A stretch of DNA of 64,000 nucleotides from the NCBI GenBank assembly GCA_026645735.1, contig JAPKMT010000010.1, positions 1 to 64,000 of the forward strand, given 5' to 3'. Each line of letters begins with the position of its first letter. Within the stretch, counting starts at the first letter, position 1. Positions 1-10,718 of this stretch are shown one piece after another. This stretch comes from Flexilinea sp. (GTDB taxonomy: Bacteria > Chloroflexota > Anaerolineae > Anaerolineales > Anaerolineaceae). The notes beneath the pieces were generated by a model. That model saw nothing but the letters and a program-made list of their open reading frames with translations, searched no databases and was not told the DNA's origin. The position numbers and the translations under genes are program-made.

Positions 1-121
1 GCATCCTTTTTATGGGAAAAATCAAATAGATTAAGTATCGTTCTTTTCATTGGATGATTCTTCCAATCCGATCTGCATGATTTTTCCCGTAGTACCAAGG
101 TGAACTGATCACAGTATGCAA

Positions 122-243
122 CAGCAAATCGAATTATGGAAATGATTTTAGAATAGAGAAAGAAAATTTGTAGTTGTGGTGTTTTTGCGCTTCGCGTAAA
201 AACACCACAACTACCATTATTTTTTTCATATTTCGAATCGCTG
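122..243. mobile_element. MITE-like element copy 1 (long arm left)
   Basis: Ends cagcaaatcgaattatgg ... catatttcgaatcgctg. Hairpin arms 171-190/194-213. Perfect 9-bp direct repeat agtatgcaa at 113-121 and 244-252. Confidence 0.9.
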
Positions 244-618
244 AGTATGCAATGTCACTGACTTTGGAAAAATTGGATCTATTAAATTGTCTGGAAAAAA
301 TCGCATTTGAAAAATGCGGTTTTTTGATCTTATGGATTTTCTAATGAGAAAGTTGTTTTTGCGTATTGCCCAGGAACTATACAACAGTAGGAAATTCTCC
401 CTGAATATCGAATTGCTGATCCTTGGAGAAAATATGGATTCTTTCATCCGACCATGATACTATTTTGGAATATATTTTTTTTAAGTTAACTATTTCAGCT
501 TTTTGATTGTTGCCCAAAGAAAAGTAAAGATACATGTTCACCTGTTTTTATTAAAAGAGTGATCAATGTTCAGAATTCATTCTATTATTGATATTAATAA
601 TTCGTTATAATTTTTTAT

Positions 619-1176
619 ATGAACCTCACAGAAACATCGCTTGTTCTAATCGCCATAATGCCCAAAGCTCGTGATATGGAAATCGCGAGAGTTCTTGGAT
701 GGTATCGAATTCCGTTGAAATCGGCTCCAAAAATTGTCAATGTGGATATCATTGCCTTTTTTCAAACGGCTGATTTCGGAAAGAACCATAAAAGTTGTAT
801 TGAGAAATATGCAGAGGTTCGGGGTGTTGAATTAACAACACGGAATGAATTATTCAAACAAGAACCGGATCATCCTCGAGCATTCGAGGAGTATTATAAA
901 ATTCAATTAGGCCCGTTGTTATCCCTGACTTCTCCAATCTCCACTGATAATTGGAAACGGTTTCTTTTCTTCTATACCACCGGAGAAAAATTTTTTGCAG
1001 CAAAAAAGATTCGTGATTTGTCTGTCACAGGCTTTGAAAGGAACATTTTATGGAATTCTCTGCGAGAACGTTGTGAAAGTTTTGTCCCTGAACAATTTGA
1101 GTCGAAAACTGTTGATTCGAATTTATTATTCCTTTTAGGAAATCTTTCTTTGGAAAATTTAGATTTTTCAGGTTGA
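619..1176 (+). CDS. Conserved hypothetical protein, 185 aa
   Basis: Complete ORF of good length in an otherwise uncovered region; no family recognised. Confidence 0.6.
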   Translation: MNLTETSLVLIAIMPKARDMEIARVLGWYRIPLKSAPKIVNVDIIAFFQTADFGKNHKSCIEKYAEVRGVELTTRNELFKQEPDHPRAFEEYYKIQLGPLLSLTSPISTDNWKRFLFFYTTGEKFFAAKKIRDLSVTGFERNILWNSLRERCESFVPEQFESKTVDSNLLFLLGNLSLENLDFSG

Positions 1177-1332
1177 ATTTTAAAAAGTTGGTTATTCATA
1201 GCGAAGTTCATAATTACTGTTTATTTTGTTATGATTGAATTGATTCAACGCTTTTCACAAATTACGTCATGGATGAGTGCATGTTAAAAAACTCAATCGA
1301 TTGAGTAAAAAAATCAATACAAATGGAGTTGT

Positions 1333-2751
1333 ATGGAAAAACTAATTGCCGGTGGAAGAATTGTTACTGAATCAGGAATTTTCGAAGCAGATATATTAAT
1401 CCGAGATGAGAAGATAGTTTCCGTTGGAGACAATTTGCCGAGAAATGAAGGGACGGAGATTATTGATGCTGCAGAGAAGTTGATTATGCCTGGTGGAATC
1501 GATGCGCATGTGCACCTGAATCTCCCGATGCCGGGAACTATTTCATCGGATGATCATTTTACCGGGACGATGGCAGCAGCGTTTGGAGGAACAACAACTG
1601 TAATCGATTTTGCAAATCATGATCGACCTTCTCTTGTTGATAGTTTCAAAACGTGGCAGGCGCAAGCTTTACCCAACATCGCGGTAGATTATGGAATTCA
1701 CCAGAACTTCACCAACTTCAACGAAAAAACATTGGCAGAAATCCCGTTATTACCCGAATTGGGAGTAACTTCCATTAAAATGTTTACTGCATATAATGGC
1801 CGGATGCGCTTAAGTGACGCTCAAATTTTTCAGGCGATGCGGATTGCTAAACAGGAAGGTATCATTTCACTGATTCACGCTGAAAATGGTGACCTGATCG
1901 ACTTGTTGGTTAAGGAAGCCTTGGAAAATGGCCATACGGAACCTATTTGGCATGCAAGAACTCGCCCTGCCTGGGGTGCTGTTGAGTCTGTATTGCGATC
2001 CAGTGCGATTTCGTTTTCAGCAGGCAATGCTCCAATCTATATTGTTCACATGAATGTCTGTGAAGAAGCAGATCAGCTTCTGTATGCTCGCCAACACGGT
2101 TTGACAATCTTTGGCGAAACGTGCCCTCAATACTTGCTTTTTACAGAAAAAGAACTGGAAAGAGCGGATGGTTTAAAATGGATCTGCTCACCTCCCGTGC
2201 GTTTGGAAAAGGACAACGATGGATTATGGAACGCTTTGGCAGACGGTACGATTGATGTCATTGCGACTGATCATTGTCCATTTTTGTTCGATGGGACAAC
2301 GAAGATCTTATATCAAGGGGAATCCTATCAAAGTCCTGGTAAAGAATTAGGAATTCTTGACTTTTCTAAAACACCAGGAGGCGTTCCGGGTGTCGGCGAT
2401 CGGATGCCTGTAATTTGGACAAAAGGTGTTGTGGAGGGAAAATTGTCTCCGGCGCGATTTGTCCAGCTCATGTGTACGAATCCTGCAAAGATTTTTGGGC
2501 TTTACCCTCAGAAAGGGAGTCTCAATCCGGGATCTGATGCTGATATTGTTATTTGGAATCCTGAAAAAGTTGTTCGGTATGGTGTTTCTGTCGCCCGTCA
2601 TCGTACCGACTACAATTTGTATGAAGGAATGGTACTGAAAGGTTTTCCAGAAAAAGTTTATTTACGTGGAAAATTAATTGTTGACGGAGAACAATGGTTT
2701 GGAGAACGCGGAGGCGGACGTTTTCTGAAGCGCAGCCGTTATAAGGCATAA
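1333..2751 (+). CDS. Dihydropyrimidinase / D-hydantoinase-like cyclic amidohydrolase
   Basis: Motifs GGIDAHVHL, SIKMFTAY (carboxylated Lys), HAENG, ATDHCPF; 472 aa. Confidence 0.88.
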   Translation: MEKLIAGGRIVTESGIFEADILIRDEKIVSVGDNLPRNEGTEIIDAAEKLIMPGGIDAHVHLNLPMPGTISSDDHFTGTMAAAFGGTTTVIDFANHDRPSLVDSFKTWQAQALPNIAVDYGIHQNFTNFNEKTLAEIPLLPELGVTSIKMFTAYNGRMRLSDAQIFQAMRIAKQEGIISLIHAENGDLIDLLVKEALENGHTEPIWHARTRPAWGAVESVLRSSAISFSAGNAPIYIVHMNVCEEADQLLYARQHGLTIFGETCPQYLLFTEKELERADGLKWICSPPVRLEKDNDGLWNALADGTIDVIATDHCPFLFDGTTKILYQGESYQSPGKELGILDFSKTPGGVPGVGDRMPVIWTKGVVEGKLSPARFVQLMCTNPAKIFGLYPQKGSLNPGSDADIVIWNPEKVVRYGVSVARHRTDYNLYEGMVLKGFPEKVYLRGKLIVDGEQWFGERGGGRFLKRSRYKA

Positions 2752-2756
2752 TCGAA

Positions 2757-4361
2757 ATGCTTTTTCTGATTGTCCCTGCCGGATTATTTTTCTTCTCAAC
2801 GGTTTTTATCTGGTTGATGGATAAAATCCGAAAAAATGCCGGAATATCCTGGCTGATCACATTGATTACAGCCGGTATATTTTGGATTTGGACCATTTAT
2901 TTATATTGGATTCCCGATTCTGCATTTAATATTGGCCGAAGTACGTTTCCAAGTATGGAAATTCCACTGGTATTCCAGTTGGATTCGTTTTCCCGTCCCT
3001 ATCTCATGGCTATTTCTACGCTGTTTTTCATGATGATTTTTACAGTCTCATCCCGATATGAATCAAAAACTGCAGTTCAGCAATGGATCGGATTTGAAAT
3101 TATAACTTTCATCGGAATGATGGGAATTGCTTCAGGTGGGATTTGGCCGGTTTTATTATGTTGGATGATATTTGACATCATTGATTTATTTTTTATTTTT
3201 TCTATTTCGGAAAAAGGAAATTTTGTCAACTTTTTAACCACGGTTACTTCAATCCGGCTGACTGGTACGCTGGTTGCGGCTGTTGGGCTTGCATTGAGTA
3301 TCTATAACGCCGGGGGTCTATATCAGGCAGATGTCGTATCCTCTTCGGGTGGAGTAGTCGTTTTAATCGCTTGTGCCTTAAGATTGGGGATCGTTCCGAT
3401 CTACCAACCGCAAATGGATTATTCGGAGACAAAAAATGGACTTGTTACGATACTCCATTTGACTTCAATTTTCACGGTACTCCCCATTTTATGCCGTATT
3501 CCGTTGTCTTCTCTGTCTCCTGAAATTGCAGCAGTATTAAGCGTTTTTTCAGGTTTTGCGGCATTCTTTTGTTCATCAGGTTGGTTGTTAACAAAGGATC
3601 TCAACCAAGGCAGATATTACTTCATCACTGCAGCGGCCAGTATGGCATTTGCCTGTATATTACGAGGGCAAAAACAAGCTTCGATTGTTTGGGGCGTTTC
3701 GATAATTCTAACGAGTTCATTGTTCTTCCTTCAATACTCACGATCAAGACTATTTAAAGCATTGCTGGTGATTACTTGTTTGCTTTTTTCCGGATTACCT
3801 TATACGCCAAATGCCATCGGGTGGCCAGGGCTTATTGTTTATCCTTTCTCCGTGATGGATATTCTTTTCTGGAGTGTGCATTTTATTCTGTTAACCGGAC
3901 TGTTTGTCCATATTTTTTCTGATATCCTGGTTGACCTTCCTGTACTCGAACCATGGATGCGAAGTGTTTACCCGATTGGAATTATTTTCACTTATGTTTC
4001 TCATTTAATGATTGCATCTTTCAATTGGCAATTTATCCGGCAGCCTGGAATTTGGTGGGCTTCACTCACATCATTTCTCTTAGCTGTATTTTTTATGGGG
4101 AGCAGTATGGTCTGGTTCCCCCAAAAACGGTATCAAAACTTGATTAACTGGGCGAGGATTGTTGTTAACTGGTTTTTATTAATTATTCGGAAAGCTCTTG
4201 AATTACAGTGGCTTTTTTCATTTTTACGAAAAATTGCTTATGGAGTTGAAAAAAGTGTTTTTTTTATTTCTGATATGATTGAGAGTCCTGGTGGAATCTT
4301 GTGGGAATTTCTGTTATTGACGGCATTTATTTGGATACTTCTGTCGGGTGGACCAGTATGA
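2757..4361 (+). CDS. Polytopic membrane protein, divergent NuoL/M/N-like (proton-conducting transporter superfamily)
   Basis: Strongly hydrophobic 534 aa ORF; region around LIACALRLGIVPIYQPQ resembles antiporter-like complex I subunits. Confidence 0.55.
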   Translation: MLFLIVPAGLFFFSTVFIWLMDKIRKNAGISWLITLITAGIFWIWTIYLYWIPDSAFNIGRSTFPSMEIPLVFQLDSFSRPYLMAISTLFFMMIFTVSSRYESKTAVQQWIGFEIITFIGMMGIASGGIWPVLLCWMIFDIIDLFFIFSISEKGNFVNFLTTVTSIRLTGTLVAAVGLALSIYNAGGLYQADVVSSSGGVVVLIACALRLGIVPIYQPQMDYSETKNGLVTILHLTSIFTVLPILCRIPLSSLSPEIAAVLSVFSGFAAFFCSSGWLLTKDLNQGRYYFITAAASMAFACILRGQKQASIVWGVSIILTSSLFFLQYSRSRLFKALLVITCLLFSGLPYTPNAIGWPGLIVYPFSVMDILFWSVHFILLTGLFVHIFSDILVDLPVLEPWMRSVYPIGIIFTYVSHLMIASFNWQFIRQPGIWWASLTSFLLAVFFMGSSMVWFPQKRYQNLINWARIVVNWFLLIIRKALELQWLFSFLRKIAYGVEKSVFFISDMIESPGGILWEFLLLTAFIWILLSGGPV

Positions 4362-4990
4362 GATACGGATTGCCTATTACATCAATGATCGGTCTGGGTC
4401 TGATTTCCCTTAGTGCCGTTTTTATATTGGCAAATCATGATCAAGGTGAAAAACGATTCTCTCTTCTTGCTTACTTTTTGCAGTATATTGGCGCGATATT
4501 GCTTTTAATCAGAATTTTCTCGATCCAAATTCTTTTTATTATTTTCCTGACCGGATTAATGGGTGCAGCGATCATTGGCACTGATCAGGTCGATTTTCGA
4601 GCTCCTATTCAAAAACGATTCTTCCTGAGCCTTCCCTTATTTCGCGTGTCTCTATGTTTTCTCGTCTGGGGCCTGGTCCTTTCCATTGAACCGCGAATTG
4701 CTCTTTGGATTCCAATTCCCGATTCAATACTGTTTGCATCTTTGTGGCTGGTCAGCATTGGGATTCTCAAAGTCAGTCTCGACAATGATTATTTTTCAAT
4801 GATACTAGGATTGCTGAATCTATTTTTTGGATTTCAGCTGGTTTATATTCTGTTAGAAGAATCTTCTTTGGTTTTTGGGTTTCTGACGGCAATCAATTTG
4901 CTAATCACCTTACTGGGCGCTTTCATTTTACTCAGACCGGATTCTGCGCAATCCGAAAATGAAATTTTAGAATCGAGAGAAAACTCATGA
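4358..4990 (+). CDS. Membrane protein, possibly NuoJ/K-like small subunit
   Basis: Overlaps the upstream stop (ATGA, translational coupling); many predicted TM segments. Confidence 0.5.
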   Translation: MRYGLPITSMIGLGLISLSAVFILANHDQGEKRFSLLAYFLQYIGAILLLIRIFSIQILFIIFLTGLMGAAIIGTDQVDFRAPIQKRFFLSLPLFRVSLCFLVWGLVLSIEPRIALWIPIPDSILFASLWLVSIGILKVSLDNDYFSMILGLLNLFFGFQLVYILLEESSLVFGFLTAINLLITLLGAFILLRPDSAQSENEILESRENS

Positions 4991-6384
4991 GCGCTCCAAC
5001 CTTATGGTTTCTTTTTCCTTTTCTATTTGGATCTTTATCCATGTTGTTTTCCGAGAAACGCAATCTGATCACGATTCTCTCCATCATTCTTTGCCTGTTT
5101 CTGGCTGTTATTGCATTAACAATTCCGATCAATAGTATGATCGTTTTTGGAAATAATTCTCTAATCTTTTCTTCTTCAAAAGAAATTCTTGGAAGAAGTT
5201 TAACTTTAGAACGATCAGCACAACCCGTATTGGTTTTTTTATTTCTGTTTACAGCAATCTGGTTTTTTGGTACTTTAGTGGTTCAAGTCCATCGATTTTT
5301 TGTCCCGATAGCGATTATGGACGTAGCTTTGATAGTTGGTGTGATATCGGTTAAACCATTTATTTATGGCGCTTTTTTTGTTGAATTTGTTGTCTTACTT
5401 ACTATGCCCCTTTTCTGGGTACAGCGTACTAAGAGCGGTGATGGAATTTTACGATTTCTATTTTTTCAGACTTTTGGATTGGTTTTTATTGCTCTTGGAG
5501 GCTGGTTATCTGCTTCAGTTGACATTAATCCTTCCGATGAATTTCTTGTTACCAGAGCCGCTGTAATTTTCTTTCTTGGTTTTATTTTTTGGTTAGCAAT
5601 TTTTCCGTTTCACGATTGGATTGCAGTTGTCATGGATGAGACCTGTCCTTATATTTCAGGATTTATCATGAGTCTCCTGCAATTTTCCACTTTATTTATT
5701 CTCTTGAATTTTCTTAATACATATGCCTGGATGCGTTCATTTACACCAATTTTTTCTGGATTGAAAATTATTGGTACTGTGATGCTGCTGTTAGGTTCTG
5801 TATGGGCATTTTTTCAAAAAACGCTTCAGCGCCTGGAAGCTTATTCAATCGTGGCAGAAAATGGTTTCTCGTTGTTACTATTAGGTATAAAGACGGAAAA
5901 CTCTGTTCATTTACTGTTGTCATTCTTAATCATTCGAGTCATTGCAGCTGCAGCATGGTCTCTTTCTGTTAAGATTCTAAGTGGGAATAACAATGTAACG
6001 ATTCAGCAACTTCCCGGTTTGTTGATTAAGAAACCAGTAGTATCGATAACGCTACTGGCCAGTTTTTTCTCTGTGGCAGGATTGCCATTGTTCGCAGGAT
6101 TTCCGTTGAAAATTGTCATGATTTCTCTTGGTTTTTCGCAGTCTGTACTTATTGGTGTCATGACGGCTTTTGGATGCTGGTTCTTGATTCTTACCGGTCT
6201 AAAAATGATGATTTCGTTTTTATCTCCTGGTGATTCCGAAATATTTTCACGAGAAACGATTACACAAAACATATTATTGATTGTCCTTATTCTGATCATG
6301 CTCAGTTTGACCTTTTTTCCGTTGCTTTTCAATCAATTTATTAGCAATTTGCAGACACAATTTCCAGCTTTTATGGTTTACTGA
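4987..6384 (+). CDS. Proton-conducting membrane transporter, NuoM/N-like
   Basis: 465 aa; FPFHDWIAVVMDETCPYISGFIMSLLQ resembles the conserved PFHxWLPxA region of NuoL/M/N; ATGA overlap with upstream gene. Confidence 0.65.
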   Translation: MSAPTLWFLFPFLFGSLSMLFSEKRNLITILSIILCLFLAVIALTIPINSMIVFGNNSLIFSSSKEILGRSLTLERSAQPVLVFLFLFTAIWFFGTLVVQVHRFFVPIAIMDVALIVGVISVKPFIYGAFFVEFVVLLTMPLFWVQRTKSGDGILRFLFFQTFGLVFIALGGWLSASVDINPSDEFLVTRAAVIFFLGFIFWLAIFPFHDWIAVVMDETCPYISGFIMSLLQFSTLFILLNFLNTYAWMRSFTPIFSGLKIIGTVMLLLGSVWAFFQKTLQRLEAYSIVAENGFSLLLLGIKTENSVHLLLSFLIIRVIAAAAWSLSVKILSGNNNVTIQQLPGLLIKKPVVSITLLASFFSVAGLPLFAGFPLKIVMISLGFSQSVLIGVMTAFGCWFLILTGLKMMISFLSPGDSEIFSRETITQNILLIVLILIMLSLTFFPLLFNQFISNLQTQFPAFMVY

Positions 6385-6499
6385 AACAAAGGATCATAAC
6401 CTGTGCAAAAGTATATTAAATCTGCCTTTTGAAGTCGAAGACGAATCAATCTTTGCACCTGGATGATCAATTCAATGGCTAATTACTGGTCTACAACGG

Positions 6500-6629
6500 C
6501 AGCGATTCGAAATATGGGGAGAATAATTTGTTGTTGTGTTGTTTTTGCACGGAGCGCAAAAAAAATAAACACACAACAACAATTTTTCTCTTTTTTTCTC
6601 AAAAGACTTTTTCAAAATTCGTATTACTG
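6500..6629. mobile_element. MITE-like element copy 2 (short arm left)
   Basis: cagcgattcgaaatatgg ... attcgtattactg. Imperfect hairpin ~6528-6582. Flanking ctacaacgg (6491-6499) / ctgcaacgg (6630-6638), 8/9 match. Confidence 0.85.
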
Positions 6630-6705
6630 CTGCAACGGATAATTTAAAAAATAAAGAATGGAACGGTTATAATTGCATATAGATTTTTGAAAGGAACGAC
6701 ATTAC

Positions 6706-7908
6706 ATGGCGCAGGTGTGGATACCAACAGAAAATGACGGATATTTTGATCCGGAACAAATCAATAAACGTCTGGAATGGTTAGATAATGAGCGGCGCAA
6801 AGATAAAAATCAAATCACAGTTCTGGCGGAACATATTTCTGCGCTTCAATCTGAGAATATCCAATTAAAGAGCCAAATAAAAGATTTTCTGGATGAAATT
6901 GCACGCTATACAAATATTTTTACACGCATTGAACAGGTCGAATCAGCCATATCACAGCTAAGAGTGGATGCATTTCGGACGATCGAAGAAAAAGATAAAA
7001 TTCGATCTGAAAAAGAAAAAGAGATTGATTTGGCACGAAGGAATGGAGTAGATTCGTTAAATCGTGCGATTGCTGAGATACGAAAAGCGACAGAACCAAT
7101 ACAGGATATTCGAAAGACGATGCAGGCACGCGTTGATGAGGAATTTCGGCTGGCGAGATTAATTGAAGAAGTAGGCAGCCGGATCGATGCAAATGCTCAA
7201 GATCGTGAAGATTTTGTTCGATTTCAAAAAACCGTTGAAGAAAGCCGACGGCAGGATATGAAACGCGTGACTGACGTCCAAAATGAGATGTCGGCATATC
7301 GCAAAAGGATCGAGGACATGCGAGGTCGTGTTGATCTTGTGAATGACAGTCTTCATAAAATTGAACAGCGCATTAATGATATAACCGCATCTGATGCGGA
7401 GCGGAAACAAACAATTTTCTCTTTCCAGGAAAAGCAAAACATGATTAACCTGGAATTCTCAAAGACCTGGCAGGAATGGAAAACGACTTTTGATGAAATT
7501 ATTCTAAAAGCTGCTAACCTGGATACCCAGATGCAAGCTTTGGAGAATACACATCGATCTGTAAAACGCTCACAGGATTCTCTGGATGAAGTTACACAAC
7601 GGTTTGACCGAAGGACAAACGAACTGATTGAAATGCAGCGATTGATGGAAGAGAAACTCCGGCAAGAGTGGGCTTCTTATAAGAATGATGATCAAAAAAG
7701 GTGGACAAATTATTCTTTAGGTCAGGATGAGATTCAATCCGAATACAAAAGAAATATTCAGACGTTGCAAACAAGAATTCAGGCGATTGAAGACTCAGCA
7801 GCTTCAGCAATGGATGAAGTCAGCCTTCATGATGAATTATATGTTGCTCAGCTTCAAGAGCTGTTTACATTGGTTCGTGGCTGGCTCGAAAAAATGGGAA
7901 AAACATAG
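6706..7908 (+). CDS. Coiled-coil hypothetical protein, 400 aa
   Basis: Charged heptad-rich sequence throughout; no recognised domain. Confidence 0.7.
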   Translation: MAQVWIPTENDGYFDPEQINKRLEWLDNERRKDKNQITVLAEHISALQSENIQLKSQIKDFLDEIARYTNIFTRIEQVESAISQLRVDAFRTIEEKDKIRSEKEKEIDLARRNGVDSLNRAIAEIRKATEPIQDIRKTMQARVDEEFRLARLIEEVGSRIDANAQDREDFVRFQKTVEESRRQDMKRVTDVQNEMSAYRKRIEDMRGRVDLVNDSLHKIEQRINDITASDAERKQTIFSFQEKQNMINLEFSKTWQEWKTTFDEIILKAANLDTQMQALENTHRSVKRSQDSLDEVTQRFDRRTNELIEMQRLMEEKLRQEWASYKNDDQKRWTNYSLGQDEIQSEYKRNIQTLQTRIQAIEDSAASAMDEVSLHDELYVAQLQELFTLVRGWLEKMGKT

Positions 7909-7970
7909 AATCAACATTTATGTATTTCAAATAATATAACTTATTCAAAACTTATTAAATCTGGAGTTCT

Positions 7971-9281
7971 ATGAGTAAAATTACTGTGATCGGTACAGGA
8001 TATGTTGGCCTCGTTACAGGAGCCTGTTTCGCTGATTTAGGAAATTCGGTAATGTGTTTGGACATCGACCAGAAACGAATTGATGGACTTCACAAAGGCA
8101 TTATGCCTATTTTCGAACCTGGATTAGAGGAAATAGTTGAGCGAGCTTATCGCGCAAAAAGAATCGATTTTACAACGGATTACCCTACGGCGCTTAAAGC
8201 AGCTGAATATGTTTTTATTGCTGTTGGAACACCCTCAGGTGATAATGGCGAAGCAGATATGCAGTATGTGGAAAGTGCAGTTAAAAAGATTGCTGAAACG
8301 ATCGATCATTCATTTATCTTAGTCGACAAATCAACTGTTCCCGTCGGTACAGGAGATTGGATAGCCAAGATGTTACAGGATCGCTTTGCTGATTCCGGAA
8401 TAAAATTCAGCATCGTTTCAAATCCTGAATTTTTGAGAGAAGGAACGGCGATCAGTGATTTTATGCGCCCGGATCGCGTTGTGTTGGGTTCAACGGATCG
8501 TGCTGCTTCAAACAAAATTGCCGAATTATACGAATCCTTACGCTGTCCGATTTTAATTACGGATATTCGTACAGCAGAAATGATAAAATATGCCTCTAAC
8601 GCATTTCTGGCTGCAAAAATCTCATTTATCAACGAAATTGCTAATATCTGCGACAGAGTTGGCGCCAATGTGATCGATGTTGCGACTGGTATGGGTTTGG
8701 ATTCCCGAATTGGTCCAAAGTTCTTAAATGCCGGGATTGGGTGGGGCGGAAGTTGTTTCCCAAAAGATGTTAAAGCATTAGTCCATATTGCCCAGGAATA
8801 TGGAACTCAGCCTCAACTTCTCCAGGCAGTAATTGAGATTAACAAATATCAAAGAAAATATGTTGTTCATAAACTAGAGGAAATTCTCGGAGACCTAAAA
8901 GGGAAAAGAATTGGTATATTAGGATTGGCTTTTAAACCGGATACTGATGATATGCGGGAAAGTCCTGCAGCAGATATTATCAAATACTTAGATCAAAAAG
9001 GTGCAAATATCTCTGCTTATGATCCGGCGGCTATGGAATTATCAAAGGCAATTTTACCGAAACAAGTGACGCTCTGTGAAAATCCGTATCAGGTTATAGA
9101 AGGAGCAGATGCACTCCTCCTGGCGACGGAATGGAATGAATTCAAACAGCTTGACTTTGAGAAAATTTATCAATTGATGCATGGACATGTGATCCTCGAT
9201 GGCAGAAATCTCTGGGATCCTCAAAATCTTACAGATTTGGGTTTTCATTATTACGGAATCGGATTAGGTCAATATAATTAA
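7971..9281 (+). CDS. ugd: UDP-glucose 6-dehydrogenase
   Basis: N-terminal GTGYVGLVTGACFADLG, NPEFLREGTAISDF, GIGWGGSCFPKD motifs. Confidence 0.95.
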   Translation: MSKITVIGTGYVGLVTGACFADLGNSVMCLDIDQKRIDGLHKGIMPIFEPGLEEIVERAYRAKRIDFTTDYPTALKAAEYVFIAVGTPSGDNGEADMQYVESAVKKIAETIDHSFILVDKSTVPVGTGDWIAKMLQDRFADSGIKFSIVSNPEFLREGTAISDFMRPDRVVLGSTDRAASNKIAELYESLRCPILITDIRTAEMIKYASNAFLAAKISFINEIANICDRVGANVIDVATGMGLDSRIGPKFLNAGIGWGGSCFPKDVKALVHIAQEYGTQPQLLQAVIEINKYQRKYVVHKLEEILGDLKGKRIGILGLAFKPDTDDMRESPAADIIKYLDQKGANISAYDPAAMELSKAILPKQVTLCENPYQVIEGADALLLATEWNEFKQLDFEKIYQLMHGHVILDGRNLWDPQNLTDLGFHYYGIGLGQYN

Positions 9282-9297
9282 ACTTTATTCGGAATAA

Positions 9298-9336
9298 AAA
9301 AACTTCTGTTTTCTCTTCAAGAAAACAGAAGTTTTC
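9298..9336. terminator. Bidirectional intrinsic terminator between convergent ugd and tyrS
   Basis: Perfect 15-bp arms aaaacttctgttttc/gaaaacagaagtttt (9299-9313/9321-9335). Confidence 0.85.
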
Positions 9337-9349
9337 TAATAGATATAAT

Positions 9350-10639
9350 TTAATGCGTTTCAATGATGAAATAATTCTTTTTACCTCTGCGCAGGACGAG
9401 GTATTTACCTTCAAAAAACTGATCCAGTGTAATCGCTCCCGAATTTTCAACCAAGCGACGGTTATTGATGTAGATGCCACCCTCTGCAATAGCTCTTTTT
9501 GCTTCTCCTTTTGATTTCAGAAAACCACATTCTACAAGCAAGCTAAGAACATCTTTTCCTGTTCCGGAGAAATGATCTTTATCAAAAGCAAAAGAAGGAA
9601 CTTCAGCAAAAATCTCATGGATTTCATCCGAGGATAAACCAGTTATTTCTCCTCCAAATAAGGCTTCACTGGCTTGAATTGCTTTTTCCAGAGCAGTTTC
9701 TCCGTGCATCATCTGTGTCATTTCTTTTGCCAGGGTCTTTTGGGCATTTCTTTGTTCCGGCTTTTCCTGAATCTCGGTTTCAAGTTCAAAAATTGTATTC
9801 TGATCAAAGAAAGTAAAAAACTTCAAATAATCAATCACGTCTGCATCATCTGTATTTAACCAAAATTGATAAAACTTATAGGGTGAAGTTCGCTTAGAAT
9901 CAAGCCAAACAGCACCTCCTGCAGTCTTGCCAAATTTTGTACCGTCTCTCTTTTTTACCAGCGGATAAGTTAGCCCATAGGCGTTTTGTCCGGTCTTTTT
10001 TCGAATCAACTCACATCCTGCTGTGATGTTACCCCATTGATCACTTCCACCGGTCTGCATGACACAATTTTCTTTCTCGAACAAATGAAGGAAATCATAT
10101 GACTGCAGTAAACTGTAGCTGAACTCGGTATACGAAAGACCACTGTCCCGGTTCATTCGATTCTTTACAGAATCTTTTGCTAACATGGTATTGATCGTAA
10201 AGTGTTTGCCAATTTCGCGTAAGAAATCAACCAGCTTAAAATTCAGCAGCCAATCGCCATTATTCACTATGCGAGCAGGATTGGACATGACTTCAAAATC
10301 CAGGAAATGAGCGAGTTGTTTTTTTATTTCTTCGACGTTATGGTGTGCTTCTTCCGCTGATAAAAGATTTCTTTCTGCTGATCTTCCGCTGGGATCTCCA
10401 ATCATTCCGGTTCCTTCTCCCGCCAATGCTATGACATGGTGGCCGAATCGTTGGAAGCGTGCCAGAGCAATCATTGGGACCATGTGCCCAACATGCAAAC
10501 TGTCTGCTGTAGGGTCAAAACCGTTGTATAGTCTTATCTTTTCTTTTGCCAGTAATTCTTCAACGCCATCCATTACGTCATAAATCAATCCACGCCATTT
10601 CAGTTCTTCAAAAATACTGGTTTTGTTTTTTACGGTCAT
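9350..10639 (-). CDS. tyrS: Tyrosyl-tRNA synthetase
   Basis: YNGFDPTADSLHVGHMVPM, KFGKTAGGAVWLD (KMSKS-like region), C-terminal S4 domain. Confidence 0.95.
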   Translation of the reverse strand: MTVKNKTSIFEELKWRGLIYDVMDGVEELLAKEKIRLYNGFDPTADSLHVGHMVPMIALARFQRFGHHVIALAGEGTGMIGDPSGRSAERNLLSAEEAHHNVEEIKKQLAHFLDFEVMSNPARIVNNGDWLLNFKLVDFLREIGKHFTINTMLAKDSVKNRMNRDSGLSYTEFSYSLLQSYDFLHLFEKENCVMQTGGSDQWGNITAGCELIRKKTGQNAYGLTYPLVKKRDGTKFGKTAGGAVWLDSKRTSPYKFYQFWLNTDDADVIDYLKFFTFFDQNTIFELETEIQEKPEQRNAQKTLAKEMTQMMHGETALEKAIQASEALFGGEITGLSSDEIHEIFAEVPSFAFDKDHFSGTGKDVLSLLVECGFLKSKGEAKRAIAEGGIYINNRRLVENSGAITLDQFFEGKYLVLRRGKKNYFIIETH

Positions 10640-10718
10640 AAATAATCCTTCGGAAATAATTTTTCATTTCGGGTTCTCTGATTTTACCTCTAATAATTAA
10701 ACTCAGAATCCGTAATTA

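Noticed and set aside
226-447. Minus-strand ORF 226-447
   Set aside because: Overlaps the end of the MITE copy and has no recognisable protein features; likely spurious.
10640-10718. T-box leader upstream of tyrS
   Set aside because: The short leader contains no recognisable T-box sequence or specifier stem.
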